The notes under the pieces are model-generated. The model was not told where the DNA came from and did no database searches. It worked only from the letters and a program-made list of their open reading frames with translations. This document shows, piece by piece, positions 26,034 through 35,338 of a DNA stretch of 64,000 bases. The stretch comes from JAAFHB01 sp963677935 (GTDB lineage: Bacteria > Bacteroidota > Bacteroidia > Bacteroidales > Prolixibacteraceae): positions 3,038,001 through 3,102,000 of the forward strand of contig CAXXEH010000003.1 of assembly GCA_963677935.2 (NCBI GenBank), read 5' to 3'. The position numbers and the translations under genes were made by a program. The first letter of the stretch is position 1. Each line of letters opens with the position of its first letter.

Positions 26034-27020
26034 TTATTTGATATAAACTTCAAGCAGTTTTACAGCACTTCCCTTAGAGTTGGAAAGCGCAAAATTATTG
26101 ATCTGAGCAGGTACAAGAACAGAATCGCCTTTGTTGACGTCTATCGCCTGATCCTCCCAGGAAAGGGTGAATTTCCCTTCGAGGCAAATGTAAATAACAA
26201 ATGTATCGAGATCGGTAAAATCACGATCCACAGAATCAGCTAATTGAAGAATGTTTGTCGTGAAATACTGACAATCAACGAGCTTCACCGACTGATCATT
26301 TTCAGACTTGTAATCTGTCCGATAACTGGTTTCATACTTATAATCAATTGCATCAACTGCCAGATCGGTATGCAGTTCGCGCGGATTACCATGGTCGTCA
26401 ACACGGTTAAAATCATAAATACGGTAAGTAACATCAGAGGTCTGTTGTATTTCGGCAACCACAATCCCTTTACCAATGGCATGAACCCTGCCGGCAGGCA
26501 TAAAGAACACATCGCCTGCTTTGGCCTCTTCGTAGTTGAGGATCTCTTCCAACTGGCCGTTCTTAAAGTAATTCAGATACCCCTCTTTATCAATTTTCCG
26601 GTTAAATCCTGAAATCAACGTTGAACCGGGATCGGCCTGAACAACATACCACATCTCAGTTTTGCCAAATGCATCGTGCCGTTCCATCGACAATTCATCG
26701 TTAGGGTGTACCTGAATAGAGAGATTGTCGTTGGCATCGATAAACTTGATCAGGAGTGGAAATTCAGTCCCGAATTTTTCATAAACTTTTTCCCCGACCA
26801 GATCACCCATATACACTTCGATCAGTTCTTCAAGGCTATTCCCGGTCAGAAATCCGTTTGAAACAACTGAAACTTCATCCTGCACACCTGAAATCTCCCA
26901 CGACTCGCCACAATTGGGTAATCCGGGATATTCTTTATTCAACAACTCCTTTAATTTATTACCACCCCAGATCTTCTCTTTACAAATTGGGGTGAATTTC
27001 AGAGGATAGAGATTATTCAT
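26034..27020 (-). CDS. manA: Mannose-6-phosphate isomerase, class I
   Basis: About 328 residues from the ATG at 27020 (MNNLYPLKFTPICKEKIWGG); an in-frame TTG lies two codons earlier. Zinc-site motifs of the cupin fold are seen: IQVHPNDELS (Gln and His ligands), KTEMWYVV (Glu) and GRVHAIGKG (His). It interconverts mannose 6-phosphate and fructose 6-phosphate. It is upstream of engB on the same strand with two bases between them. Confidence 0.93.
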   Translation of the reverse strand: MNNLYPLKFTPICKEKIWGGNKLKELLNKEYPGLPNCGESWEISGVQDEVSVVSNGFLTGNSLEELIEVYMGDLVGEKVYEKFGTEFPLLIKFIDANDNLSIQVHPNDELSMERHDAFGKTEMWYVVQADPGSTLISGFNRKIDKEGYLNYFKNGQLEEILNYEEAKAGDVFFMPAGRVHAIGKGIVVAEIQQTSDVTYRIYDFNRVDDHGNPRELHTDLAVDAIDYKYETSYRTDYKSENDQSVKLVDCQYFTTNILQLADSVDRDFTDLDTFVIYICLEGKFTLSWEDQAIDVNKGDSVLVPAQINNFALSNSKGSAVKLLEVYIK

Positions 27021-27035
27021 TGACAAATTTTAGAT

Positions 27036-27338
27036 TTAAAATTCAAAATCGACGGCAGCCTTGTTAATAGTGTTAGCCTTGATTAATTCAACCACCTTCA
27101 GATGTTCCGGATGAACCTGGTAAATTGCCAGGTCGGCAAGGGTTTCAAAATGAGTGATCAGACAGACATCAAACGAAAAGGCGTTAAGTTCATGATTCTG
27201 ACCAACTTCTATATACTTCAGGACCTCAATCTTTTCCCCGAGCGACAGTAGGGCTTTGGTTATTTTGCTCCTTACTACTGCTTTCAAATCCTCATTTTCA
27301 AACTCCTTGAGTTTAAAAAGAACGATATGTTTTATCAT
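27036..27338 (-). CDS. Dabb-family (stress-responsive A/B barrel) protein
   Basis: 100 residues: MIKHIVLFKLKEF at the start, FDVCLITHFETLADLAIYQVHPEHLKVVELI in the second half, the signatures of the dimeric A/B barrel fold. Members are small cytoplasmic proteins of uncertain function. It lies 15 bases before the manA gene on the same strand. Confidence 0.88.
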   Translation of the reverse strand: MIKHIVLFKLKEFENEDLKAVVRSKITKALLSLGEKIEVLKYIEVGQNHELNAFSFDVCLITHFETLADLAIYQVHPEHLKVVELIKANTINKAAVDFEF

Positions 27339-27562
27339 TATTACAGTTTTTTTAGTTATACAAATTTAATATTTTATCATCAAAGTTGGATTAAAAAAAT
27401 TGTCACATGTAATACAACCGCCGGAATACAAAATATTTCCTTAATTTTGATTACCGTTATCGCCGTTTTGGAAGGCGGATATTTTTGTGTTCAGTGAGAC
27501 CACAAATTTCAACATTTACAGACTTTTAGTTTTCATCGACATTCTATTAACTTATTAATTAT

Positions 27563-28180
27563 ATGCTCATTATTGGAATTGCAGGAGGAACAGGATCGGG
27601 TAAGACCACCGTTGTTAACGAGATTATTGCACGGTTGAACAAAGCGGATGTTGCGGTAATTCCACAGGATGCCTACTATCGCGATAACAGTCATCTACCG
27701 ATTGAACAACGTCAGAAAATCAATTTCGACCATCCGGATAGCATTGAATTTGAATTACTTATTTCCAATATTAAAAAATTGAAAAATGGTGAGAGCGTCC
27801 ATCAGCCAATCTACTCCTACCTCACCTGCACCCGCTTCGATGAAACGGTGGTCATAAAACCACAAAAGGTAGTGATCATCGAAGGGATACTTTGCCTTCA
27901 ATCCGAGGAGTTACGTAAATTAATGGATATCAAGATTTTTGTTGACTGCGAGGCTGATGTAAGGCTTTCGAGGGTGATCAGGCGCGATATTATTGAAAGG
28001 GGACGCGATGTGATTAAAGTTCTTCAGCGATATGAGGATACCGTCAGACCGAGTCACCTCCAATTTATCGAACCCACCAAACGTTATGCCGATATTATAG
28101 TACCTGAAGGGGGTGAAAATAAAGTAGCCATCAATATTATTACTCAATATATTAAGAAACACCTTCACGACAACCCCTAA
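27563..28180 (+). CDS. udk: Uridine kinase
   Basis: 205 residues. Walker A GIAGGTGSGKTTV at the N-terminus, QDAYYRDNSHLPIEQRQKINFDHPDSIEF (substrate region) and YSYLTCTRF, then DIIERGRDVIKVLQRYEDTVRPSHLQFIEPTKRYADIIVPEGG. It phosphorylates uridine and cytidine in pyrimidine salvage. A TATTTTTG box lies at 27480. It starts a plus-strand block with the exonuclease and trpS. Confidence 0.95.
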   Translation: MLIIGIAGGTGSGKTTVVNEIIARLNKADVAVIPQDAYYRDNSHLPIEQRQKINFDHPDSIEFELLISNIKKLKNGESVHQPIYSYLTCTRFDETVVIKPQKVVIIEGILCLQSEELRKLMDIKIFVDCEADVRLSRVIRRDIIERGRDVIKVLQRYEDTVRPSHLQFIEPTKRYADIIVPEGGENKVAINIITQYIKKHLHDNP

Positions 28181-28192
28181 AATCGACCCGAT

Positions 28193-28927
28193 ATGCTAGA
28201 AAAACTCTTGCCTGAACACGTTTTATTTATTGATATTGAAACTGTTTCACAGTTCGAAGATCTGGCAGAAGCGCCTGAGAATATTCAGAAACTTTGGACA
28301 AAAAAAGCCGGTCAGATCGGTAAGGAAGGAGAAACAGCTGAATCACTTTATACTCGCGCTGCAATCTATGCCGAGTTTGGAAAGATCGTCTGCATCTCTG
28401 CCGGTAAGATCTATCGCAAGGGAAATGAGCGTGCCTACCGGGTTAAATCTTATTTTGGAGAGGATGAAAAAACCATTTTGCAGGAATTTTCAGCAATGGT
28501 TACGGGATTTATGGCGAATGCCACACATAAACTCTGTGCTCATAACGGCCAGGAGTTCGACTTTCCATATATTGCACGACGAATGTTAATTCATGGATTA
28601 CCACTTCCACCGGTTCTGGATATTGCCGGCGCCAAACCGTGGGAAATAAAAGATGTGATGCTTGATACCCTCCAACTTTGGAAATTTGGCGACTACAAAC
28701 ATTATACTTCACTCGAACTGCTCTGTGCGATCTTCGGGATTCCCACCCCTAAAGACGATATCGACGGCAGCCAGGTAGGTGACATTTATTACAAAAATTT
28801 TGATATACAAAGAATTGCACGTTATTGCGAAAAAGACACCTTCGCCATCGCCCAGTTACTGCTCCGGTTTAAAGGTGAACCTTTGATTCGTCAGGAAAAT
28901 TACGAAATTGCAGGATTGGAAGAATAA
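28193..28927 (+). CDS. PolB-like 3'-5' exonuclease (ribonuclease H fold)
   Basis: 244 residues. DEDD-type motifs: FIDIETVSQF (Exo I, Asp and Glu), KLCAHNGQEFDFPYIARRMLIHG (Exo II), and RIARYCEKDTFAIAQLLLRF (Exo III, Asp). The middle DTLQLWKFGDYKHYTSLELLCAIFGIPTPKDDIDGSQV is typical of the predicted PolB-related exonuclease family of Bacteroidota. It follows udk by 12 bases and probably takes part in DNA repair or RNA processing. Confidence 0.88.
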   Translation: MLEKLLPEHVLFIDIETVSQFEDLAEAPENIQKLWTKKAGQIGKEGETAESLYTRAAIYAEFGKIVCISAGKIYRKGNERAYRVKSYFGEDEKTILQEFSAMVTGFMANATHKLCAHNGQEFDFPYIARRMLIHGLPLPPVLDIAGAKPWEIKDVMLDTLQLWKFGDYKHYTSLELLCAIFGIPTPKDDIDGSQVGDIYYKNFDIQRIARYCEKDTFAIAQLLLRFKGEPLIRQENYEIAGLEE

Positions 28928-28985
28928 TTAGGTGCTATTTGCATGGTTTTTATATTTTTGCACCTTAAAATTTAAAGTAAAACAA

Positions 28986-29981
28986 ATGCCGATAGTATTA
29001 AGTGGAATTCGTTCAACCGGAAACCTGCACCTGGGAAATTATTTTGGAGCTGTAAAAAATTTTATTGAGATGCAGTACGAGCATCAGACATTTTTCTTTA
29101 TTGCAGATTATCATTCGCTTACGACACATCCTACTCCCCACGACCTTCATAATAATGTCAAACAGGTTTTGGCTGAATATCTGGCATGCGGTATCGATCC
29201 CGAAAAGGCAACCATCTATATTCAGAGTGATGTCCCTGAGATACCTGAGTTATATCTGCTTTTAAATATGAACGCCTACCTGGGTGAACTTGAGCGGACC
29301 ACCTCATTCAAGGATAAAGCGCGTCAGCAACCCGAAAATGTCAACGCAGGTTTACTTACCTACCCGGTGCTGATGGCTGCTGATATTATTATTCATAAAG
29401 CCAATCTTGTTCCGGTAGGAAAAGATCAGGAGCAGAATCTGGAGATGGCCCGCACCTTTGCCCGCCGATTCAACCGGATGTATAATGTTGAGACCTTCCC
29501 TATACCAAGAGGTTACACTTTCGAAGGAAAAGATATGGTGAAGATTCCCGGCCTTGACGGCTCTGGCAAGATGGGAAAATCGGAAGGAAATGCCATTTCG
29601 TTGGCCGAATCACCAGCCAGCATCCGTAAAAAAGTGATGAAAGCAGTCACCGATCAGGGGCCAACTGAGATGAACCAGAAAAAGCCGGATGTGATTCAGA
29701 ATTTGTTCACCTTAATGGAAACGGTCTCAGCACCCGATGTCGTTTCTCATTTCGATGCAGCCTATAATGACTGCTCTATCCGTTACGGTGACCTCAAGAA
29801 GCAGTTAGCCGAAGATATTATCCATTTTACTACTCCAATCCGACACCGTATTGAGGAAATTTCCAAGGATAACCTCTATTTGTCGAGAGTTGCAAAAGAG
29901 GGCGCCGAAAAAGCACGTGCATCAGCTTCCAAAACCCTTAACGAAGTGAGGGAAATCATTGGATTCAGGAAGTTCTATTAA
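28986..29981 (+). CDS. trpS: Tryptophanyl-tRNA synthetase
   Basis: 331 residues from the ATG at 28986 (MPIVLSGIRSTGNLHLGNYFGA). The frame is open 18 codons upstream but that part lies across the promoter. Class I motifs: the HIGH variant NLHLGNY at residues 14-20 and the KMSKS variant KMGKSEGN. It charges tRNA-Trp. A TATTTTTG promoter box is at 28953-28960, so it has its own promoter besides any read-through from udk. Confidence 0.96.
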   Translation: MPIVLSGIRSTGNLHLGNYFGAVKNFIEMQYEHQTFFFIADYHSLTTHPTPHDLHNNVKQVLAEYLACGIDPEKATIYIQSDVPEIPELYLLLNMNAYLGELERTTSFKDKARQQPENVNAGLLTYPVLMAADIIIHKANLVPVGKDQEQNLEMARTFARRFNRMYNVETFPIPRGYTFEGKDMVKIPGLDGSGKMGKSEGNAISLAESPASIRKKVMKAVTDQGPTEMNQKKPDVIQNLFTLMETVSAPDVVSHFDAAYNDCSIRYGDLKKQLAEDIIHFTTPIRHRIEEISKDNLYLSRVAKEGAEKARASASKTLNEVREIIGFRKFY

Positions 29982-30302
29982 TGATAAGAAATCAAAACGA
30001 ATGCTGAGTGAGGATAAATGGGTTAAAACACTTCAGGAGTCATTCCCTTCACGGAGGAGTATTTGGATAGAGGGAAAGAAAAAATCGGAAAGATATTTAT
30101 TGAGTTGTTTTACTATTTCCTTCAATATAGGTAAAACCAAGATTTGGATGTTAGTTACCCTTTCCCAAAGGGAGGGCCGGGGTGGGGTCAACTATTCCCA
30201 ATTCTAATCTTGGAGAAGAATTTCTGAATTAAAAGTCAATCGAATAAAAGAAAACAGGAATTCAATACTGTCAAGTTTATTGAAGGTCAAACGAGCAGCA
30301 GT
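29982..30302. other. Intergenic region with a CCCTTTCC-AAA-GGGAGGG repeat
   Basis: No gene is visible. At about 30160-30190 there is a copy of the C/G-rich repeat (CCCTTTCCCAAAGGGAGG then GCCGGGGTGGGG) that also occurs once in each 240-base unit at 47.8-49 kb. It lies between the convergent trpS and AraC genes and may serve as terminator. Confidence 0.45.
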
Positions 30303-31199
30303 TTAATTCAATGATCTGTATTCAACAGGCGTATAGCCCGTTTCATTTTTAAACATCCGGCTAAAGTGTTGAGGATGCTTAAAACCCAATTCAAAAGCGA
30401 TCTCACTAACCGTTTTGCTGGTATCAAACATTCGCTCTTTGGCAATATCCATTAATTTCAGCTGGAGATGTTCCTGTGCCGATTTTCCGGTCTCTTTTTT
30501 TATTAAGTCACCAAAATAGTTAGCCGACAGATTTAAATGATCCGCAAAATACTTGACTGTGGGTAAGCCTACGGACTGAGGTAGTTCAGATTGAAAATAG
30601 TTGTCGAGTAAGTTTTCGAACTTCACCAATATATCTTTATTAACATTTCCCCGGGTGATAAACTGTCGGTCGTAAAAGCGCATACAATAGTTAAGAAGCA
30701 ATTCTATATTGTTTGAAATAAGCGTTTTACTATGTTTGTCTATGGACTGATCCAACTCATATTCAATCTTATTCAGGCAATCAATCACAATTTGTTTTTC
30801 CTTCTCTGATAGATGGAGCGCTTCATTTACCTCATACGAAAAGAAGGTATAATCCTTAATGTTGTGCCCCAGCGACGTGCCGCGAATTAAATCGGGATGA
30901 AAGAGCAAGGCCCATCCCTTTGGTTGAATAATCTCTTTACTGGTCACTCCTACGATTTGTCCAGGGGCAACAAAAACAAGCGTTCCCTCCTGATAATCGT
31001 AATAATTGCATCCGTATTTCAAATCGCCGCAATTCACCTCTTTTAAAAAGACACAGTAAAAGCCAAAAAGTATTCGTGCACTTTGGGTAGGTGTTGCTTT
31101 CGACATATCCACTACGCTAACTAAAGGATGCAAGGTTTCAACCCCTCTCATTGAATTATACTGGGTTATATTGTCCAGTTTCAAGATCTCGTTCATCAT
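30303..31199 (-). CDS. AraC-family transcriptional regulator
   Basis: About 298 residues from MMNEILKLDNI; the frame opens 21 codons earlier. An N-terminal cupin-like sensor (GFYCVFLKEVNCGDLKYGCNYYDYQEGTLVFVAPGQ) precedes two C-terminal helix-turn-helix motifs: VKYFADHLNLSANYFGDLIKKETGKSAQEHL and VSEIAFELGFKHPQHFSRMFKNETGYTPVEYR. It is divergent to the aldo-keto reductase cluster 166 bases away, so it is the likely activator of that cluster, responding to an unknown small molecule. Confidence 0.92.
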   Translation of the reverse strand: MMNEILKLDNITQYNSMRGVETLHPLVSVVDMSKATPTQSARILFGFYCVFLKEVNCGDLKYGCNYYDYQEGTLVFVAPGQIVGVTSKEIIQPKGWALLFHPDLIRGTSLGHNIKDYTFFSYEVNEALHLSEKEKQIVIDCLNKIEYELDQSIDKHSKTLISNNIELLLNYCMRFYDRQFITRGNVNKDILVKFENLLDNYFQSELPQSVGLPTVKYFADHLNLSANYFGDLIKKETGKSAQEHLQLKLMDIAKERMFDTSKTVSEIAFELGFKHPQHFSRMFKNETGYTPVEYRSLN

Positions 31200-31364
31200 T
31201 TTTGTTTTAATTTCAAGTAAAGGTAAGTTGCTTTTTATTGAAATATCAAATGGCAAAATCAATATCAGTAATACGGGTACAAGAAGCAGTAATCTGTATA
31301 ACGATCAGTCGCTTTTTTCCCCTCATCTTTGCACCGTGAAAATAATACTTGTCAGGATTAAAAA

Positions 31365-32225
31365 ATGATAGATATGCAAAAAGTAGTTTTAAACAATGGA
31401 GTTGAAATGCCCATCTTAGGATTTGGTGTATTTCAGGTAACAGACCCCAAAGAGTGTGAAAATAGTGTTCTCGATGCTATAGAAACAGGCTACCGATTAA
31501 TTGATACAGCTGCTTCTTATATGAATGAAACGGCTGTTGGCAATGCCATCAAAAAAAGCGGAGTCGCAAGGGAGGATTTATTTATTACCACCAAACTTTG
31601 GTTACAGGATACCGGCTACGAAAACACTAAAAAGGCTTTTGAGAAATCATTAAACAAACTGCAGTTTGATTATCTGGATTTGTATTTGATCCATCAGCCT
31701 TATGGAGATGTTCATGGTTCGTGGAGGGCTATGGAAGAGTTATACAAAGCCGGAAAGGTTAAAGCCATTGGTATCAGCAACTTTCATCCTGATCGTGTAA
31801 TGGATATTATTACTTTCAATGATATTGCCCCGGCTGTAAACCAGATTGAAACACATCCATTTAACCAACAGATTGAGAATCAGAAATTCTTAACAGAAAA
31901 TAAGGTTCAGATTGAATCATGGGGGCCATTTGCCGAAGGCCGTAACAACCTTTTCCAAAATGAACTGTTGGAATCTATTGCAACCCGCTATAAAAAGAGC
32001 ATTGCACAAATCGTTCTTCACTGGCTTACTCAAAGAGGTGTTGTTGCTATTCCCAAATCGGTTAAAAAGGAAAGAATTAGAGAGAATTTCAATATCTTCG
32101 ATTTTGAATTGAGTTCGGATGATTTGGCAACTATTGCAACACTGGATACGAAAACAAGTAGCTTTTTCGACCACCGTGACCCTGAAATTATAAAATGGAT
32201 GGGCAATCGGAAATTAGATATTTAA
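31365..32225 (+). CDS. Aldo/keto reductase (2,5-diketo-D-gluconate reductase-like)
   Basis: 286 residues. AKR motifs: Asp and Tyr in RLIDTAASYMNE, Lys in FITTKLWLQ, His in DLYLIHQPYGDVHGSWRAMEELYKAGKVKAIGISNF, and the NADPH-binding IPKSVKKERIRENF. It reduces carbonyls with NADPH. Start could be at the first Met or at MQKVV three codons later. First gene of the cluster facing the AraC regulator; a near-consensus CATCTTTG box lies at 31324-31331. Confidence 0.93.
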   Translation: MIDMQKVVLNNGVEMPILGFGVFQVTDPKECENSVLDAIETGYRLIDTAASYMNETAVGNAIKKSGVAREDLFITTKLWLQDTGYENTKKAFEKSLNKLQFDYLDLYLIHQPYGDVHGSWRAMEELYKAGKVKAIGISNFHPDRVMDIITFNDIAPAVNQIETHPFNQQIENQKFLTENKVQIESWGPFAEGRNNLFQNELLESIATRYKKSIAQIVLHWLTQRGVVAIPKSVKKERIRENFNIFDFELSSDDLATIATLDTKTSSFFDHRDPEIIKWMGNRKLDI

Positions 32226-32245
32226 TGCACTAAAAAAATTAAGCG

Positions 32246-33232
32246 ATGAAAAAAAGAAAACTTGGGATTAGCGGACTGGAAGTGTCCGAAATTGGTTTTG
32301 GTTGCATGGGGATAAGCTTCGGTTATGGCGTGATTGCTGACAAAAAGCAATCAATAGAGCTAATCCGCAAAGCAGTAGAATTGGGCGTTAACTTCTTTGA
32401 TACGGCCGAAGTGTATGGCCCTTATATCAATGAAGAACTTGTCGGAGAAGCGCTCGAACCGTTTAAAGGAAAGGTCGCAATTGCCACAAAATTCGGGTTT
32501 AATTTTCAGGATGGTATAAATACCGGACTCAACAGCCGACCGGAGAATATTAAAAAAGTGGCAGAGGAGTCGCTGAAACGTCTTCGGATTGACGCCATTG
32601 ACCTTTTCTACCAACACCGGGTTGACCCCAATGTACCCATCGAAGATGTGGCCGGCGCCGTAAAGGAGCTGATTCAGGCGGGGAAAGTAAAACATTTCGG
32701 ACTTTCGGAAGCAGGGGTGCAGGTGATTCGCCGCGCACACGCCGTTCAGCCCGTTACTGCCTTGCAAAGCGAATACTCCTTGTGGTGGCGCGAACCGGAA
32801 GACGAAATCATTCCGACACTCGAAGAGTTGGGAATTGGTTTCGTTCCGTTTAGTCCGCTTGGCAAGGGCTTCCTGACCGGGAAAATGGACCAGAATACAA
32901 CTTTCGACAGTAAGGATTTCCGGAGTACAGTTCCCCGTTTATCGCCCGAAAACCTTAAAGTAAATATGGCGTTTGTCGATTTGGTTTCTGCAGTTGCACA
33001 ACGTAAAGATGTTACACCTGCACAAATTGCACTCGCCTGGATACTTGCACAAAAACCATGGTTTGTTCCAATACCGGGCACTACAAAGATGGATCGTTTA
33101 CACGAGAATCTCGGAGCTGCAGCTGTGGAACTTACTCCGGACGAACTTCAGGAAATTAACACCGCCTCCTCAAAGATTGTGGTTCAGGGCGACCGGTATT
33201 CAGAAGGAAATGCAAAAATGATTAACCGGTAA
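32246..33232 (+). CDS. Aldo/keto reductase (AKR13-like)
   Basis: 328 residues. MKKRKLGISGLEVSEIGFGCMGIS start; Asp and Tyr in FFDTAEVYGPYINEELVGEAL, Lys in VAIATKFGF, His in DLFYQHRVDPNVPIEDVAG, and the C-terminal cofactor loop FVPIPGTTKMDRLHEN. It belongs to a different AKR branch from the gene 20 bases upstream, so this is not a duplication. Together with the flavodoxin and a broken alcohol dehydrogenase it suggests a carbonyl-detoxification cluster. Confidence 0.93.
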   Translation: MKKRKLGISGLEVSEIGFGCMGISFGYGVIADKKQSIELIRKAVELGVNFFDTAEVYGPYINEELVGEALEPFKGKVAIATKFGFNFQDGINTGLNSRPENIKKVAEESLKRLRIDAIDLFYQHRVDPNVPIEDVAGAVKELIQAGKVKHFGLSEAGVQVIRRAHAVQPVTALQSEYSLWWREPEDEIIPTLEELGIGFVPFSPLGKGFLTGKMDQNTTFDSKDFRSTVPRLSPENLKVNMAFVDLVSAVAQRKDVTPAQIALAWILAQKPWFVPIPGTTKMDRLHENLGAAAVELTPDELQEINTASSKIVVQGDRYSEGNAKMINR

Positions 33233-33248
33233 TTAGAAAAGATTAAAA

Positions 33249-33274
33249 CCACATAGACACATAGAACACATAGA
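33249..33274. repeat. Short tandem repeat
   Basis: Three near-identical copies of ACATAGA(A)CAC in a row, just after the second reductase gene. Short ACACATAGA arrays are common in intergenic DNA of this phylum; no function is inferred. Confidence 0.5.
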
Positions 33275-33362
33275 ATAAGTAGAGAAAGGTTTTTCAACAA
33301 ATTAAATAAATGGAAGAAATAAAAACAGTATTACTAATCAATACACATTTTAGATAAATAAA

Positions 33363-33878
33363 ATGACAGGAAATAAAATCCTTATCGCTTATTATTCGCG
33401 CAAAGGGCAGAATTATGCAGGCGGTAGAATTGTAAATCTTCCGGTAGGAAACACGGAGGTGGCAGCAAAAATGGCACAGGAAATTACCGGAGGCGATTTA
33501 TTTGAAATTTGCACAGTAAAATCGTATCCGGTTGATTACACAGAAACTACTGAGGTCGCAACGGTTGAGAAAAGAACGAATGCCCGACCTGAGCTTTCCA
33601 CGCATGTGAATAACATGGATCAGTACGACACGATTATCCTAGGCTATCCAAACTGGTGGGGAACTTTTCCGATGGCCGTGTTTACCTTTCTGGAAGAATA
33701 CGATTTTAAAGAAAAATCAATCCTCCCCTTCTGCACCCACGAAGGAAGCGGACTTGGCGGAAGTGAGCGCGACATCCGTAAACTTTGTCCCGGGGCAAAG
33801 GTTTTGCCAGGCCTGGCCATTCGGGGTGGAAGCGTAACTGGTGCAGTAGAGGCAATTAAATCCTGGCTTTCAATGTGA
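33363..33878 (+). CDS. Flavodoxin-family protein
   Basis: 171 residues: FMN phosphate loop near ILIAYYSRKGQNYAGG..VGNTEVAAKMAQEI, then TIILGYPNWWGTFPMAVFTFLEEYDFKEKSILPFCTHEGSGLGGSERDIRKLCPGAKVLPGLAIRGGSV, the pattern of flavodoxin_4 proteins that follow AKR genes. It probably carries electrons or acts as a quinone or nitro reductase partner. Its stop is two bases before the truncated dehydrogenase. Confidence 0.92.
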   Translation: MTGNKILIAYYSRKGQNYAGGRIVNLPVGNTEVAAKMAQEITGGDLFEICTVKSYPVDYTETTEVATVEKRTNARPELSTHVNNMDQYDTIILGYPNWWGTFPMAVFTFLEEYDFKEKSILPFCTHEGSGLGGSERDIRKLCPGAKVLPGLAIRGGSVTGAVEAIKSWLSM

Positions 33879-33880
33879 TT

Positions 33881-34321
33881 ATGAGGCGTCGTAGTTTTGC
33901 GGGTTCAAATATCGGGGGGATTACTGAAACTCAGGAAATGCTTGTTTTCTGTGCAGCGCATAATATAAGTAATGAAATAGCCATAATTCAAGAATCACAA
34001 ACCGGAATGAATCCGCCAACCGGCGGATGGCTATTCCATTTGGCTGCGTTGCATTTTAGCAAAAGGTGCGGCGCACCAAAATATTTGTAGAATGTTAATC
34101 AACGCATACCAAAAGGTGCAACGCACCGAAATATTTTTGAAAATTCTGACTTGACCATGAAATATTATTCTCATAAAAGTCACTCGCAAAATACGACAAC
34201 AAATAATTCCAATTACTTAGAACTGATTAATACTGAACAAGTCAATGAAGCCTTCGCCCGATTGGAAAAAAGGGATGTTAAATACCGTTTTGTGATTGAT
34301 ATGGCGGATTTGAAAAAATAA
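33881..34321 (+). pseudogene. Zinc-type alcohol dehydrogenase, C-terminal remnant split by an insertion
   Basis: From 33881 the frame reads MRRRSFAGSNIGGITETQEM, then LVFCAAHNISNEIAIIQES; from about 34219 it resumes as LELINTEQVNEAFARLEKRD, then VKYRFVIDMADLKK and a stop at 34321. Joined, these match the last ~75 residues of YahK/YjgB-type NADP alcohol dehydrogenases. The first ~270 residues, including the zinc sites and the cofactor fold, are absent, and about 210 bases of palindromic repeat DNA lie between the two pieces. Non-functional. Confidence 0.8.
34004..34140. repeat. Palindromic repeat DNA inside the dehydrogenase remnant
   Basis: A hairpin with arms GGAATGAATCCGCC and GGCGGATGGCTATTCC at 34004-34037 is followed by two similar units, GGTGCGGCGCACC (34065-34077) and GGTGCAACGCACC (34115-34127), each followed by AAATATTT or GAAATATTT. 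This looks like a REP-type or MITE-type intergenic element. Confidence 0.6.
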
Positions 34322-34456
34322 GAATGGAGGATTAAGATCTGATTTCACTATAAGCATTTTAACCAGACCTCAATTCAATTGAAAAATTGATTATTTTTGA
34401 AAGTACTTCGTATTTTTGTCAAAAGGCAGAGATGGGTTTATTTATTTATAATTGAT

Positions 34457-35164
34457 ATGAGCACAATAATTGAAAGTCTCCGAAAGGAACTGACTGCAAA
34501 CAGCAGTGAAGCGGTTCAGAAAAGCAGTCAACATTTTTTTAAAGAGGAAATCCTTTGTTATGGGATTAAGAGTGCCAAAGTTGTCGATATAGGGAAAGCA
34601 CATTTTAAAAACCTTGGCGGAGCTTCTAAAACCGAAATCTTTGGTTATTGCGATAATTTATGGCAATCGGGTTACATCGAGGAGTCATTTATTGCCTGCA
34701 ACTGGTCATATAATGTCACCAAATATTTTGAACCTGCAGATTTCAAGGTGTTTGAAAAATGGATTGATGTTTTTGTCAATAACTGGGCTTCGTGCGACAC
34801 CCTTTGCAATCATACAGTAGGGAAGTTTGTTGAAATGTATCCTGAATTTCTTAAGGAATTAATAAGGTGGACACAATCCCCCAATCGCTGGATGCGCCGG
34901 GCTGCAGCAGTTTCGCTGATTATTCCGGCACGACATGGGAAATTCTTAAATGAGATTTTTGAGATCGCAGACCGTTTGTTGCTCGATCGGGAGGATATGG
35001 TTCAAAAAGGTTATGGTTGGATGCTGAAAGTTGCCAGTCAAATGCATCAAAAAGAGGTGTTTGATTATGTCTTTTCAAAGAGGGCTGTCATGCCCAGGAC
35101 CGCACTGAGATATGCGATAGAGAAGATGCCTTCGGAATTAAAAACAAAAGCGATGGGGAAATAG
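34457..35164 (+). CDS. DNA alkylation repair protein (AlkD-like HEAT-repeat)
   Basis: 235 residues from the ATG at 34457 (MSTIIESLRKELTANS); the frame opens 20 codons earlier without supporting text. HEAT-like helices run through the protein, with SFIACNWSYNVTKYFEPADFKVFEKWIDVFVNNWASCDTLCNHTVG and RWTQSPNRWMRRAAAVSLI, as in the AlkC/AlkD superfamily glycosylases that remove bulky alkylated bases. Stands alone between the redox cluster and a long spacer. Confidence 0.88.
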   Translation: MSTIIESLRKELTANSSEAVQKSSQHFFKEEILCYGIKSAKVVDIGKAHFKNLGGASKTEIFGYCDNLWQSGYIEESFIACNWSYNVTKYFEPADFKVFEKWIDVFVNNWASCDTLCNHTVGKFVEMYPEFLKELIRWTQSPNRWMRRAAAVSLIIPARHGKFLNEIFEIADRLLLDREDMVQKGYGWMLKVASQMHQKEVFDYVFSKRAVMPRTALRYAIEKMPSELKTKAMGK

Positions 35165-35338
35165 AAAGGATATAATATCGGAATATGACATTTGTAGATA
35201 CACACGGCCGTGCCTCTACAATCCCTCACCTATTCATCTTTTTATTACCCTAACTGATAGGTAACTCATAATTCTCCGGCCACTAATAAATCTTACCTAA
35301 TACGTAAAAACATCCGGACGGAATGAATTAACCTTACT

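Noticed and set aside
33875..34090. A 71-residue gene after the flavodoxin
   Set aside because: Its first ~40 residues are the dehydrogenase C-terminus and the rest translates palindromic repeat DNA; it is part of a pseudogene.
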